Of a DNA stretch of 64,000 nt, positions 1 to 11,354 are shown piece by piece. Each line of letters begins with the position of its first letter. The stretch's first letter is position 1. The position numbers and the translations under genes are program-made. This stretch comes from Flammula alnicola (taxonomy: Eukaryota > Basidiomycota > Agaricomycetes > Agaricales > Strophariaceae). The notes beneath the pieces were generated by a model that saw only the letters and a program-made list of their open reading frames with translations, was not told where the DNA came from and searched no databases. The stretch covers positions 124,001 through 188,000 of the forward strand of contig JADNRV010000074.1 in NCBI GenBank assembly GCA_015499995.1, written 5' to 3'.

Positions 1-3000
1 CTGTTCAAATGCAGGTTGTGGGTTCGTGGTCTCTGCTACCTCTTCAAGAGCAGTGGGCAAGGCTTCAGTATGTTCGATGGCATCCTCAACTGCCGTGGAC
101 TCGCTCGCGCCAGCAGGAGCGCCTTCCTGATCATGAAGGGCAGGCGCTGGGGCAGAATCAGGAACAGGGGCGAGATCTTGACTTCCCTCGACCAAGTCTC
201 CTACGATTGCAAGTTCGCCGACTTCCGTTGGCACTGTCGCGTCATCTCCAGCGGGCACGGTTTCTTCGGGGTCGGGGGCCAACTCTGTGATGACTGGGCT
301 GTCCGAAATAGATGACACGCTGTTACTGTCATCAACAACGTCATCTGCCCTTGCCACGCTAACTTCATCTGCCACCAATTCTTCGGAAGTGGGCGCCGAG
401 ACCTGGAGGATGGTCGTTTCACCAGGGGTAGAGAGGGATTGAGTGTCCGCGGCAACTTCCTCGATAGCTATGGGTTCGCTGGCCTCTGCTAGAGCTAGTT
501 CTTCGGAAGATGGTTCCTCCTCAGGAGGCGAAATATGGTTTTCATTAACCTGTTGAATTGGAGGAGAATCAACAAGTAGCTCTGAAGGACTTCCTTCTTG
601 TACAGAAATAGGTTCGCTGCTGAGACATTGGGGTTCGTCTTCAATAATCGGCTCTGTGATTGTTGAGATGGGACGCGTTACTTCTGCCTGTGTCAGCACC
701 TCGGTTGAAGATTCCTCAATGGAAGCAGGAATTTCTTCAGCTTGAATTTCCTCTGCCGATGGGTCAGAAACGTCATTCACAATGACCTTTTCAACATCTA
801 TTGCGATATTTGAGTGACATCCATCGATAATTCGCGTATAAATAAGAAAAGTACCTTGACTGCCAATAAGTTCATCGTCTATTTTGGCATCGTTGGCGGA
901 CGAAACTTCGGCCTCGACAGGTTCTGCATCAGCATCGAAAATACGGTCAAACGGCTTCAATATCAGAGGAATAAAAGAACGCACCGATGATGGGTTTTGT
1001 AACCTCGAGATTTGCGTAATAGGAACTACCAGTCGATTCTTTCGATTCTACTCTAGCATCAGGATCTGCCGCGAAGACTTCCGCAGGTTGAGGATGCTCT
1101 TCTGTCTTTTCAACATTTTCTGGCAAAGAAGCACTCAAGGCGAGCTCAGGACCGGGTGTTGACCCGAATGAGAGTACGCTTGCAACCACAACTGGCGATT
1201 CTCGACTATCCTCGACAACGGTAATATCGTCGATAAGGGTTGGTTCAGCGACTCCTAGGAGAGGAAGTTCCTTGGCCGGTGATTCCTGTAAAGGAACAGT
1301 AATATAGGTCTCGGCGCTCTCAAGAGCTGGCGCTGCCTCGACAAGGGGTACAGGAGGAAGATCAACGAGATCGTCCGCAGAATTCTCTGCTGGCAGAGAA
1401 ATGGGTCCAGTGAACGGCATGCTGGACGCAACATTAACAATCGGTTGTGATTCAGCCGAATCAATGACCGGCTGATCAAAGGGTGGCGTGTTAACTGCGG
1501 GTTCCTTAAGGCCAACAGAAATGTTTCCGGGTACGCTATCGTTTCCAGAGCCGTTAGCTTGGTCCTCATCATGTTCCAGATGTTCTTCTTCGGATTGTTC
1601 AATAGTATCGGTGGATATTGAAGGAGCTTCTAGCGATGATGAAACATGTGAATTACGAACAAAAAAATAAGTTACCGAAACACACCATGACTGAGAGACG
1701 AATGTTCCTCTCCTTGGGCACTTTCGTTGTTCGAAGTCACATCGGCTTCGGCAGCTGCGTCTGTCGTCTCAACCGTCATTCCGTCGGATGGAGCTTCTTC
1801 TACATATTTGTAGTGGTTAACGACGACATCCAAAGCATCAATATAATGTGTTACTGACCTGTAACAGCGAGTGAAGACTCTGTTTCGGTAGTTGATGGAG
1901 ATTCTGACAAATCTAAAGTCGGAGCAGGAGGCTGACTTTCTTGTTGCTCCAAATTCGCCGGCTTCGCTGCATCTTCGACAGCAAGCACCCTCGCACGTGG
2001 AGAAACAATTTCGCCTGTTTGCTCGATTGATTCTTCAGCAGCAGAAGCCGAACCCAGGTCGGACTATAATACGTTGAAACTTGAGATGAAAGAATTGAAG
2101 AGGTCGGATGAAAACTTACCTCGTGAATAACTTCTGCTTCAGGCTCCGGCGTTTCTTTGGGGGACTTAGAATCCTCATCAACTACCGCCGAGGCATTATG
2201 GGCCTCCCCAGCCTGCACAACGTCGGAGGAGGAAGGCGTAGTCGCCTGGTCTCGAGGTAATTTGGTCGTCGATGCCAGTTCTTCGTCGTTCAAGCCATGC
2301 GATGGGGTAATTTGAGGCTGTGGATGGCTTTAGTGTGTAGAATACTATGAATTATATGAATTGAGACGGACCTCGATCAAAGAAGAATTATTAACGGTAG
2401 GAGTTTCTGCTTGAATTTCAGCTTCGGTCGTTGGAAAGCTTTCTTCCTCAGAGGGCTCGACTACAGAGCTAGCCGCAGGAATTTCCGATGATGCTGCAAC
2501 AGCAACTTCCTCGGTCGTTGACGCATCTGCATGTACTGACTCGAATTGTGGTACGTTAGCTTCGACGCCTGCCATCGGTGGAGAAACGGTTTCGCCAATT
2601 GCTATGGTAGCTGCGAGAAAGGATCTGTCTTCCATGACCTCTGCGGCAGCAAGGGCTTCAGCGGGAGTTTCGACCGGTGCTTCAGGAGCGGGAGCCTCGG
2701 AAGATGGAGCCTCCTCGACCGATATTGCCTGTTCTTCAATCGAAGGAACCACTTCTTCGACTTGTTTTGGCAGAGAAACGCCTTCCAAAGGAGCATCGGT
2801 TGTGACTTCTGGAATTGGCACAGTCTCCTGCTCGGTCAACGTGATGGGTTCAACAACTGAAGGAGTGGCCAAAGGTTCTTCAACATCGATCACTGCAGCT
2901 GTATCTTGGGCGGACGCTTCAACGGGGACGTCAGAAGCAACGACGCCAGGTGCCGTGTCTTCTTCAACGGGGGCAATGCGCTCTGTAGCAGCCGCGGAAC

Positions 3001-6000
3001 GTTCTTCATGTTGCTCCAGCGCAGACCCTTCTTCCTCTGTCTCTTCAATGCGAGCATCGGCTGGCTCTTCAGGAGCGGCAATAGTAGATGGTACGATTAC
3101 TTCCTCGACCAATGGAGTGGATTCAATCACTGGTGGAGCAGGCTCCTCGACTTCTTGGACTGCGGAACTCTCTTCCACTTTCTCTGTCGAAGGAGTATCG
3201 GCCACGACTTCCGGAACAGAAATGTCAGCGGACGCAGTTATCTCCTCGATGGAAGCGACGGTGGGCTCTACTACTGGTGGTGCAGGCGACGCTTCAACTT
3301 GTTCGACTGAAACATCTGTTTCCACTGCCTCTTCAAGCACGTGTGGAATTTCAAGTGCAGGAATGGTCGATGGTGCTATCTCTTCTTCTACCAACGTGGG
3401 GGCCTCTACAACGGTCGGAGCCTCAGACAGTGCTTCCAGTTGCTCCGACACATGAACTTCATCCCCTTTCTGTTCGGCGGTTGAGTCGATCGAAGCTTCA
3501 GGGGCGAGGCTGGCCGACGGAGCAGCCGCTTCTACCGATGCAACAGACTCTACAACCGGAAAACCCGAAATGTGCCCTTCAGCCGGTCTGGGTATAGAAT
3601 CTGCTTCGGCTTTCTCGTCGGATGGAGTCGTGGCTGGAATTTCAGCCAGGGCAACGGTAGAGGGCGCAGCCTTCTCATCGTCCAAGGCTGCAGGTTCCTG
3701 AATGGCAGGTGCGACAGAAAGCTCTTCGTCATCTTTAAGAAGGAGATTCGCTTCCGTTTCCCCTTCAGCTAGGCCAGGAGTGGCTGGTATACTTTCTTCT
3801 ACGACGATGGCCTCCTCTAAGTGCTCTTCAGCAGGGACAGAGAGTGGTTCGGGTGTAACAGCAGGCTCGACGACAGCCTGGGGTTCCATGACAGGAATAT
3901 GAGCGGTTTCGACCTCAGCAGCAGGTACTTCGACGACTGCATCGATTGCCTCTTGAGTGACTTGTTCGTGCGTTTCAGGTTCAATTGTTGATTCAGCTGC
4001 GGCAACTCCTGCCACGGCGCGTTCGGCATGAATATCCTCCTGTACTGGAGCGGCGGCTTCAACATCAGCGGCAACGGGTTCTGGAGCAGGATGTGATTCA
4101 TCCTGTGAGGCTGGAGCCACAGATGGTTGAGCAGCTTCTGTCTCTACAGTTGGCAATGCTTCTTGCGTCGGTGTGACGTCTGCTAGAACTTCGGGTCCCG
4201 TAGTAGGCAAGGGCTCGTCGGATTTCACCTGTTCGTCTGGAACGTCCTTATCCTCAGCAACTGCAGCAAGAGTAACACCTGTTACAATGGCACCCGTTGC
4301 CACAGCCGCCGTGATACCCGCGGCTTTGCTATTGTCATCAACAGCTTTGGACTCTGCGCTAGGTTTATCTTCAACCTGCTCGACAGACTTCTCGCCATTG
4401 GATTTCTGGTCCAGCAATTGCTTCGTCTTCGACCCGGAAGTCTCCTTGACCTCGTCTTTGACTTCCTCCTCGAGCAACTCGCCCATTTCACCAACTTTAG
4501 GAGTCTTCTCCTTCTTCTTGCCCTTCTGCGAGCCTGCAGAAGAACTGGACGTGCTGCGAGATACGCTCCAGAAAGTGAAGCGTTTCTTGCCCGACGTAGA
4601 CTGGGCAGGCGACGCCGGTCGTGCTGATTCTGGAGGAGTAGCAACAGGGGCAGGCGCAGGAATAACAACAGGCGCAAGGGGTGGCGGCGGCGGAGGCCTG
4701 ATAGTATAAGCCTGCTCGAGGACAAGCCATTTCAAGGTCTTCTGTTTCTGACCCTCTTCCATGGGGCCGTAAGTGAGGCTAGGTACGAGCGTTGACTTGA
4801 ACTTGCAGATGATGAACGTGGGCCAAGTGGACGTGATTGGATCCAGCAAGGAGTCGCTCCAGAAGTCGATGAAAGCTTCGTCGAACTGTATGATTTGAAG
4901 CTTTGTAGCCTTTACGACGGGCTTGTTCTTCTGTGCAGTATCTTCCGACGCTGTTCCGGCTAAGTTCTGAACGCCATTCTCCACGACAGAGGTGCGAGAA
5001 AGATCAAGACTTTTCCTTGAGTTTCCTTTGATGCGCTTGCTCGACTTCCTGGATAAAGTTATGGGATCCGGAGGCACAGTTTTCTCAATGTCCGTATCAA
5101 ATAGGGTTGATACAAGCGGGGCAATGGCAGGTGTAGAATCGAGGAAGCCTGAAGACGAGAACTGAACCCAATCGCTGCCAATCGCAAGCGGAGAAATAGG
5201 GGTTGCAGGAGATGGCTCAGACGCAGGTTTCTTGTGCTGGCTGACTGAGGACGTCGATTTATCTTGCTCGCCTTCGGAGAAAGTTCGCTTGACTGGCGAT
5301 GCAGGGGATACAGGAAGTAGACTAAACGTCGGCGACTTCGCTGCTTGCCGCTTGCTTGCATGTTCGTCGGGGACGATGGAAAGGAAACGAATCGTCTCAT
5401 CCGCAAATATATTGCTGAGTGGCGATGGATTGCTTCCATTCTTGGATGCAGCTGTGATCTTAGCCCAAAGTTCCGCAAATTCGCCTTCCGTAACTTGGGT
5501 GGAAAAGGCATCAGCGAGGAGGTTTAGGGGGTGCATCTTGGACTTTGGCTTGCGCCTTTCGTTCGGGAATTCCATCTCAATGCGCACGAAAAGGGCGTCA
5601 TAGAGAGGTGTTGTGAAACGAGGACGGGGGAGAAGTTGAAGGTCCGTAGTGGGTGATGATAGTCCTTGGGTATATGGGTACCGGCGAACGAGCTCCAGCA
5701 AACGGACTGGCATGCGCTGATCTCCAGATTCATCTCTGTGTTCAAAGTTGATGTTAGGGGCTAAATCAGTTAATAAATGGTATAACGCGCCTGATGCGAG
5801 CTAGGAACAAATGTTCGAGCATGCGGCCTGTGCGCTCCCATCTTGTATAGAACGTTTCCCAGTCATCTTTGTCCTCCACGCGTCGGGCAGTCAACAACCA
5901 AAGCCCGAACACTTTGGAAAGTTTGCTTCCAGAAGTGCTGTTCACTTCGGAATGCGCGGCAAGAGAGGAGAAAATCTCCAGAGTAGCCGTTAGCAACTCG

Positions 6001-6861
6001 AGATGTGCAGGGGGCAGTTTTGGTGCTAACTTCTCCGAGAACGATTTTGGTGGATATTCTGCCGCAGCTTCAGCGTCCAAGAACGCTTTGTACCACCCAT
6101 CGTCTGTCCCAAAGCTATCACCCTCAAGTTGAAGGTGGCGTAAACCCCAGCGAAGGACGGCGGCAATGTCATGAGGCGATCGCGTATATCCGATTTCGGA
6201 CTCGAAAAGAGATGCCGAAGTTGAGGGAGAGGGAGACAGTGGGGTCGGAAGGCTCTTCAGATTCAAGGAGTGTATAAAGTGGGAAATAAGTCTTCTTTGG
6301 ACATCGGCAGATGAAGAGTACCAGTGCGGGTGCATGATACCGAGGGTTTCGAGCCCTGTTATTCGTAGTTAGTAAAGGCAGCCGAGGCGTATAGCAACAC
6401 ATACCACGCGTAGTAATGGCTTGCGAACATGCTTGAATAAGGACAAGGGCCTCCAAAGGATTCAAACGACGTTGGCCGATGACAACATCGGTCAGGAGAG
6501 TTTCAGCATTGGGGTCGGCATCAAACAGAAACCCGAGTTCGCGCGAGGGGGATTCTCCTTCAGCTTCTCGAAAATTCAAAGAAAGGTGGGGAAGTGTGTC
6601 GAGCTTCTTGGGTTTAATTGCCGGCGAGGAGGGACGCGACTTGGCCCGGAACAGGGAAAATCCTATATCCTGTTCTCTATCTTTCCCTTCGTGTCCGTTG
6701 ACCTTTGGGTCAAGTTCCAAAAAATTGGCTGCGCTCGGAGAGACATTCGGTGAGACTGCTTCAAATTTACCATCTAGAAGTTCTCCGGGGGCTAATGATG
6801 TAGGTGACGTTTCCTTGTCATCTTTCTTACGTCCAAAGACTTTGGACAAAAAGGCGTGCAT
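1..6861 (-). CDS. Large acidic Ala/Val/Glu/Pro-rich protein, 3' end outside window
   Basis: Function unknown. The start at 6861 opens with MHAFLSKVFGRKKDDKE, which reads like a genuine conserved N-terminus. Exon 1 runs 6861-6405; a clean GT-AG intron (6356-6404) leads into a globular, Leu/Trp-rich segment. The intron after that (5737-5790) keeps frame only if it begins with GC (CAG|GCGCGT). The main exon 5736-2372 has a globular N-terminal part (about 380 residues), a PPPPPP linker, then some 700 residues of imperfect Glu/Ala/Val/Pro repeats. At least four more exons continue the repeats (2316-2120, 2063-1859, 1799-1686, 1629-about 1020) and the pattern carries on to base 1, so more than 2,000 residues are encoded. 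The tail looks disordered and strongly acidic, as in proteins loosely named proteophosphoglycans. I recognise no catalytic motif. Exon structure below 1020 is uncertain. Confidence 0.8.
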
Positions 6862-7091
6862 CGCGTGGCCCTGATCTGCAAAGAAGAGTAATATCTTTAG
6901 TCGGAAATGGGCTCGTAACGTGTTTTAATTTACTCACAACCGTTCTGCGATGTCCTCCAGCCCTAGGACGATCCCAGCAAAGAGGATGTTCGTCGTGTAT
7001 CAAAAGGTCCAGGTCCCATGAGGTTACCTGCAGGTTGCCACGTGCCATCCGCGGAGTTTCAGTCGGCTTCTCAAATAACGTTGAAGCATGT

Positions 7092-7337
7092 TGTGACGAG
7101 GCGTGAGAAAGCACAAGTCTCGGCACACGGAAACCAAAAAGACAGGATAAATCGCTGAATTCAAGGTCGGCCTTCCTGCTACGAGGAAGGCCTGTATTTA
7201 TACTCTACGGCTCATGTACTTAGGTAATCATAGGATATACGATATACGCGAGGGCGCGGGGGATAGGAATGTGTAAGGTGAATGAGATAAGATAAGATGA
7301 GACAGGCGGAACACCGTGAAGATGGCGATCCGTCACA
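7092..7337 (-). repeat. 3' LTR of the truncated minus-strand Ty3/gypsy element
   Basis: On the minus strand this 246-bp segment starts TGTGACG and ends CGTCACA, the inverted TG...CA ends expected of an LTR. It follows a purine-rich tract (TGGAGGGCGTA). It contains a TATA box (GTATAAATA, about 7194-7202) and directly downstream a perfect 9-bp hairpin (GGCCTTCCT / AGGAAGGCC, 7169-7192). It lies downstream of the retroelement ORF that ends at 7490, so it is most simply that element's 3' LTR. The matching 5' LTR is not in the window. Its distal end lies about 230 bases upstream of the start codon of the large acidic-protein gene, so it may sit in that gene's promoter. Confidence 0.6.
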
Positions 7338-7489
7338 TACGCCCTCCAGCTGATGTGAGATATCAGCTAAGCAGTCGTGGTGGTCAAAGAGACCTTTTGG
7401 TAAGTAAGAATAACAAGATAGGAACGAACAAAAATAGTCAAAAATAGAACCAAGTTGTGATGATAGGACATCAAAAAGGGGTAAGGTGC

Positions 7490-9193
7490 CTAGTAGGGAC
7501 GAAATCCTCGGGGCGCGCCTCGCTGTCCGCTTCGGTAGCCGCCGCGGCCTCTAGTCGTCCTGGATCCTGAGTGCCGATCCTTAAGGTCCAAGGCCTGAGC
7601 TGCGGCGCTAGTGATGTGCCGGCTCCGGCCTGAGGCCAGAAGCCGAGCCAAGCCGGGCCCAAAGAAGCCGGGCCAAGCCGGGCCAAAGGTATTGGCCTGG
7701 AGCCGGCTTTGGCCCGGCCTGAAGTTTTGAAAAGCCCGAGCCGTCGGCCCAGGCCGGGCTTTCTGCAGGATTTTTGTTGAATTTAAACGGAGAAAAATTG
7801 ACCTTTGAGTAACCAAAACTTACTTTTGTACTGTACTTTCACGAAAGTTTGGTCTAATAATAGTTTTAAAGTCAGTTTGATGACGACTTGATCGTGTGGT
7901 AATGTGGCCATGCATTGACGGACAAGTCCGGCTGAGTTTGAAATACCATCAATGTTCATTTTGGGTGCGAAAACAGGTTGCAGGTGGTATTGCACGTTGA
8001 CAACATGCCTTAGGCACCCGTATATTAGTTAAATATGTACTTTAGAGTTGCATCTACGTGTAGATATCAAAATATTTTTATTATATTATGTTTTAGCTAA
8101 TTTGTCAGCAAAGCCCCGGCTTGAGCCAAAGCCGGGCCGGGCCAAGCCTGATTTCCGGCTTTTGGCCCGGCTCGTGATTTGACCAAGCCTGAGCCGCCTA
8201 AAGCCGGGCCAAAGCCGGGGCTTTCAGGCCAAGCCGGGGCTTTCAGGCCAAGCCGGAGCCGGCACATCACTATGCGGCGCGCATGGTGAGCCCCATGACA
8301 AGGGCGGGATCCTGGCTGCCGAAAGTTTGGTGAGTGCGCATGGCGTTGCGCACGGCAACGGGGTCAGGGTAGTCGATTTCGAGGGGATAGTGGGAACCGT
8401 CAGAATAAATGATCTGGTTGTGGTGATTGATCTCCGGCAGGCGCTTGGCTTGTTCCGGGTCGGCATGCAAGGCTTGTACGATCTCGCGATAGCTGATGGG
8501 TTCGACTGAGGTGATGCAGTGTCCTGTGCGGTTCTTCGAACGGTTGAGTTCGGCGGCGTATCGTAGCACGGCTTTGAGCAAGGTGGCTGGGATCTCGGAT
8601 AGACAGCCGTTCTCATTGCGGAGGATGTAGGTGCCGTAACTGACATGATAGAGTTGGGAGAAACCGTGTACAGGGTTATGGAGGATGGGATTTTTGGTGA
8701 GTGAGGCCAGATCGCCGATGGGAGTCTCTGGGGTGGATACGAGTGGTTGATCGAGTGGCATCGCGAAGTTGGCGAATAGTACGTCGGAGAAAACACTGGG
8801 CTCGGGGGACAAGGTGGAGTATTCCTGGGGAGCAGGTGTGGGGGTATCCTCGTGGGTCTCGTTCATGAGAACGTCGGGGTCGTTGGCTGTAGTTTCGCCC
8901 GGGACAGAAATAGGATCAAGGGCTGGAGCGGGAGGCTCAACCGAAAGGATGGCAGGTGTGGGAATGATTTTGTTGAAGCGCAGGGACGCGAGCGCTTGGG
9001 TAGTAGCGCCCAAAGGATTGGCGTGCTGTGGGGCCGCCTCGGCTGAAGTGGACGGCGTGGGAGTGGAGTCCAAGGTAGGAGTAATAGAAGAAGAAGTAGT
9101 GGTAGGTAAGATAGAAGATGAAGGAAATATGGAAGAGGGATCGTTGTTGATATCTGCGAGAGTGTTTTTGTGGGAGCGCGTGCTTTTGCTCAT
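7490..9193 (-). pseudogene. Post-pol ORF of a Ty3/gypsy element with RGG tail, split by a MITE
   Basis: Minus-strand ORF beginning MSKSTRSHKN at 9193 and ending GFRPY-stop at 7490. It is interrupted by the 664-bp MITE at 7609-8272; removing the MITE and one copy of its target duplication joins ...GLTMRAA to AQALDLKD in frame. The protein has a Ser/Thr/Pro-rich N-terminal third, a compact middle (around YSDGSHYPLEIDYPDP) and an Arg/Gly-rich C-terminus (TRGRGGYRSGQRGAPRG), an RGG box typical of RNA-binding proteins. It lies just downstream of the integrase/chromo-like region of the same element, so it is probably an accessory or gag-like ORF. The exact role is inferred from position and composition only. 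Confidence 0.65.
7609..8272. mobile_element. hAT-like MITE with 8-bp target duplication
   Basis: Ends are TAGTGATGTGCCGGCTCCGG and its reverse complement. The element is flanked on both sides by TGCGGCGC (7601-7608 and 8273-8280), an exact 8-bp target site duplication as made by hAT transposases. About 160 bases at each end consist of variants of AAGCCGGGCC pointing inward; the core is AT-rich and has no transposase ORF. It is therefore a non-autonomous element mobilised in trans. It sits inside the retroelement post-pol ORF. Confidence 0.9.
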
Positions 9194-9262
9194 CGTCAAT
9201 GTGGATGACCGTCTGACGAAGCTCAGTGCGCGCGCGTTCGCTTTATAGTTTTCTGGGCTAAG

Positions 9263-10453
9263 TCATTCAGCAGCAACAGCGGCCGGGCGTGCGCTGTTTA
9301 ATAATTTAAGCGCATTGACATTGTCAGTCCCCATTGCCTCTAAATACTGGTCCATGGCAATTAAATGTCCAATTTGTTTGTGCGGTAGCCAACCGGAGTC
9401 TCCAGATTTGAATAATACCTTGAGCATGAGTTTTTTGCCTTCGGCATTGTGATCCAAGATCTTATCTACCATCCACTCGCCCTCCAGGTCTTCCAGATCG
9501 AAGACCTGATTATCCATGCGTCCCGGGAACAATACATCATCATTGGGGAGGTGCACGCGAAGCAGCGACTAGTGAAACACGTCATGCACTCCGCGCTTTA
9601 CCAGGCTCTGAGGCAACTTCAACCGAAATGAGTGATTCCTGAAGTCCTCAGTGATAGGGTATGGGCCAATGAATTTGGGCATCATTTTTCTGCTCGTTCC
9701 CTTAGGCAGGGAAATGTTCTTAGTCGAGAGGTACACCAGATCGTCCTTGGCAAACGGCGCCACGATGCGCTTACGGTTAGCATTACGGACCGATTTCACG
9801 CGCGCTGCGATCAGACAATCATGCGCTGTCATTATAGCAGTGCGCATCTTAGTAGCAAACACCCTCACGCCAGGGAAGCCCGATGGCTCACGAGGCAACC
9901 AAAGGAAAGATCACGGCATGCGCCCCGAGTTCAGAAAGAATGGCGCATATCCGGTGCTCTCAGAGCGCGCAGAATTGATTGCAAATTCAATAGCCGGCAA
10001 CTTAATCACCCAATCGCGCTGATCTGGCCTTATGCAGACACGAAGCATCTGGCCGATCGTCTTGTTAGCACATTCAGTAGCGCCGTCCGATTCAGGGTGA
10101 AACGCGCTCGACATATTCAGCTTGGTGCCGATCAGTTCATGCAATTCTTGCCAAAAATGGCTGGTGAACAGAGGATCTCGATCGCTGATTATCCTCCGCG
10201 GCAAACCATGCAATTTGTACACGTGCTTGAATACGAGCTCCGCGACTTGCCTTGCTGTGTAGGTTGTCCGACTAGGAACTAAATGGACCATGCCCGAAAA
10301 TAAATCAATTATCGTTGTGATTGAGGTAAATGTTCCATTGCGATTCTTTGACTCGGGGAAAGGTCCCACAAAGTCAATACCAATAGCATCCCAAGGTTGC
10401 GTCTGCAATTGGAGGGGGTTTACATCAGGAAAAACACTTTTGCCCCAGGTCAT
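9263..10453 (-). pseudogene. Ty3/gypsy pol remnant: integrase core plus chromo-like domain
   Basis: One frame reads from the integrase core (GIDFVGPFPESKN, ISDRDPLFTSHFW, HPESDGATE) through the gypsy integrase C-terminal domain (GPYPITEDFRNHSFRLKLP, HDVFH) to a chromo-like segment (WMVDKILDHNAEGKKLMLKVLFKSGD) and a stop at 9263. The frame is broken by two in-frame stops, at about 9911 (a CGA-to-TGA type change in a CpG context) and about 9569. Gag, protease, reverse transcriptase and RNase H are missing upstream of 10453. The element is dead, truncated at its 5' side, and shares orientation with the post-pol ORF at 7490-9193 and the LTR at 7092-7337. Confidence 0.85.
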
Positions 10454-10709
10454 CCCAGGAAAAATTGACTGGAAGAGGTATTATAATGCGCTATAAGGGC
10501 ATCCTGGGGCACCTTGGATACTCCTGTGAGGCCACTTTTGGCCCTATGACAAGTTAGATAAGATCAAATTTCCCAGGCCATCCCAGAGCAACTTGGGTCA
10601 ACCTCCACATGTCCTAGGTTACACACATCCTAGGTTGCACATTGCTTGAATTTGGTCAACAATTCAGGAACTCAACATTGAATATATGAAATGTAATTAA
10701 TGTACTTGG
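10447..10709. other. Non-coding stretch with repeated CCCAGG/CCTAGG motifs
   Basis: These 263 bases lie between the truncated pol and the 5' LTR of the next element. They contain CCCAGGTCATCCCAGG near the left edge, CCCAGGCCATCCCAG near 10573, TCCTGGGGCACCTTGG, and two copies of TCCTAGGTT. This looks like the subterminal region of another transposon, cut off by the LTR at 10710. No ORF is supported. Confidence 0.35.
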
Positions 10710-11201
10710 TGTTACGGTTCGTCGTCCCGCCCTATTTTTCTCTACTTTATCCCTCTTGTCTATCTTGTGATGTAGCCCAGCAGTACTGGACAATTCCGTT
10801 CCGATACGAGCATCTTTCCGGTTCCGACTCTATTTTTAATATGTACTATATTTAGCCCAACAACACGATCATCGTCGGCATACCCTTTGGCTTACTGTAC
10901 TATTCTTTTCTGACTCTAGAGGAGTCACTTCGATATGCTTCCGCTACCTTGACACTTGGTCCGTTCGCATCTTTAACTAGTATAAAACACAGTAGTTCAT
11001 ATGCTTGTTCTTTAGCTAGTTCTTGAGAATACACGGCGACAGCCAAGTCTTCTTATAACGAAACTCACGAATACTTAAGTTGGTTCGAGTCCAACCTCTA
11101 AGTACGAACGATTGACTTAGCAGTTGCTTGAAGATACGATTAAGGTATCACTTAGAGATAAGAACACTTATCTTTAACGTTGTTACTTGAACATCGTAAC
11201 A
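10710..11201 (+). repeat. 5' LTR of the Ty3/gypsy element
   Basis: 492 bp, TG...CA ends with TGTTAC/GTAACA inverted termini. The TATA box is TATAAAA at 10981-10987. The part upstream of about 11010 differs from the 3' LTR at roughly forty positions by eye; the last 190 bases differ at one. The R-U5 part holds a hairpin GTTGG-TTCGAGT-CCAAC (11079-11095) shaped like a tRNA T-arm. Confidence 0.9.
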
Positions 11202-11354
11202 AAAGAACTAGCTCCTCAAAACCTCCACTTGCTATTCAGCACTTGGGACACTCCACCGAACAAAACGAAACCCGAACCGAACTAAGGACTCCCCGGAGTC
11301 CGAAAAGACGAAACGCCTCCGAAGAGCTCTCTAAACAGGCCGACTGCATCTTCC

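Noticed and set aside
2604..3455. Plus-strand frame of 283 codons, Ser/Thr/Gly-rich
   Set aside because: It is the antisense shadow of the acidic repeat exon; the composition is the direct complement of the Glu/Ala/Val repeats and no motif is present.
4173..4709. Plus-strand frame of 178 codons over the same gene
   Set aside because: Antisense to the continuous minus-strand exon 5736-2372.
11079..11095. Possible tRNA gene in the LTR (B-box match)
   Set aside because: No A-box, acceptor stem or anticodon arm is in place; only a T-arm-like hairpin exists.
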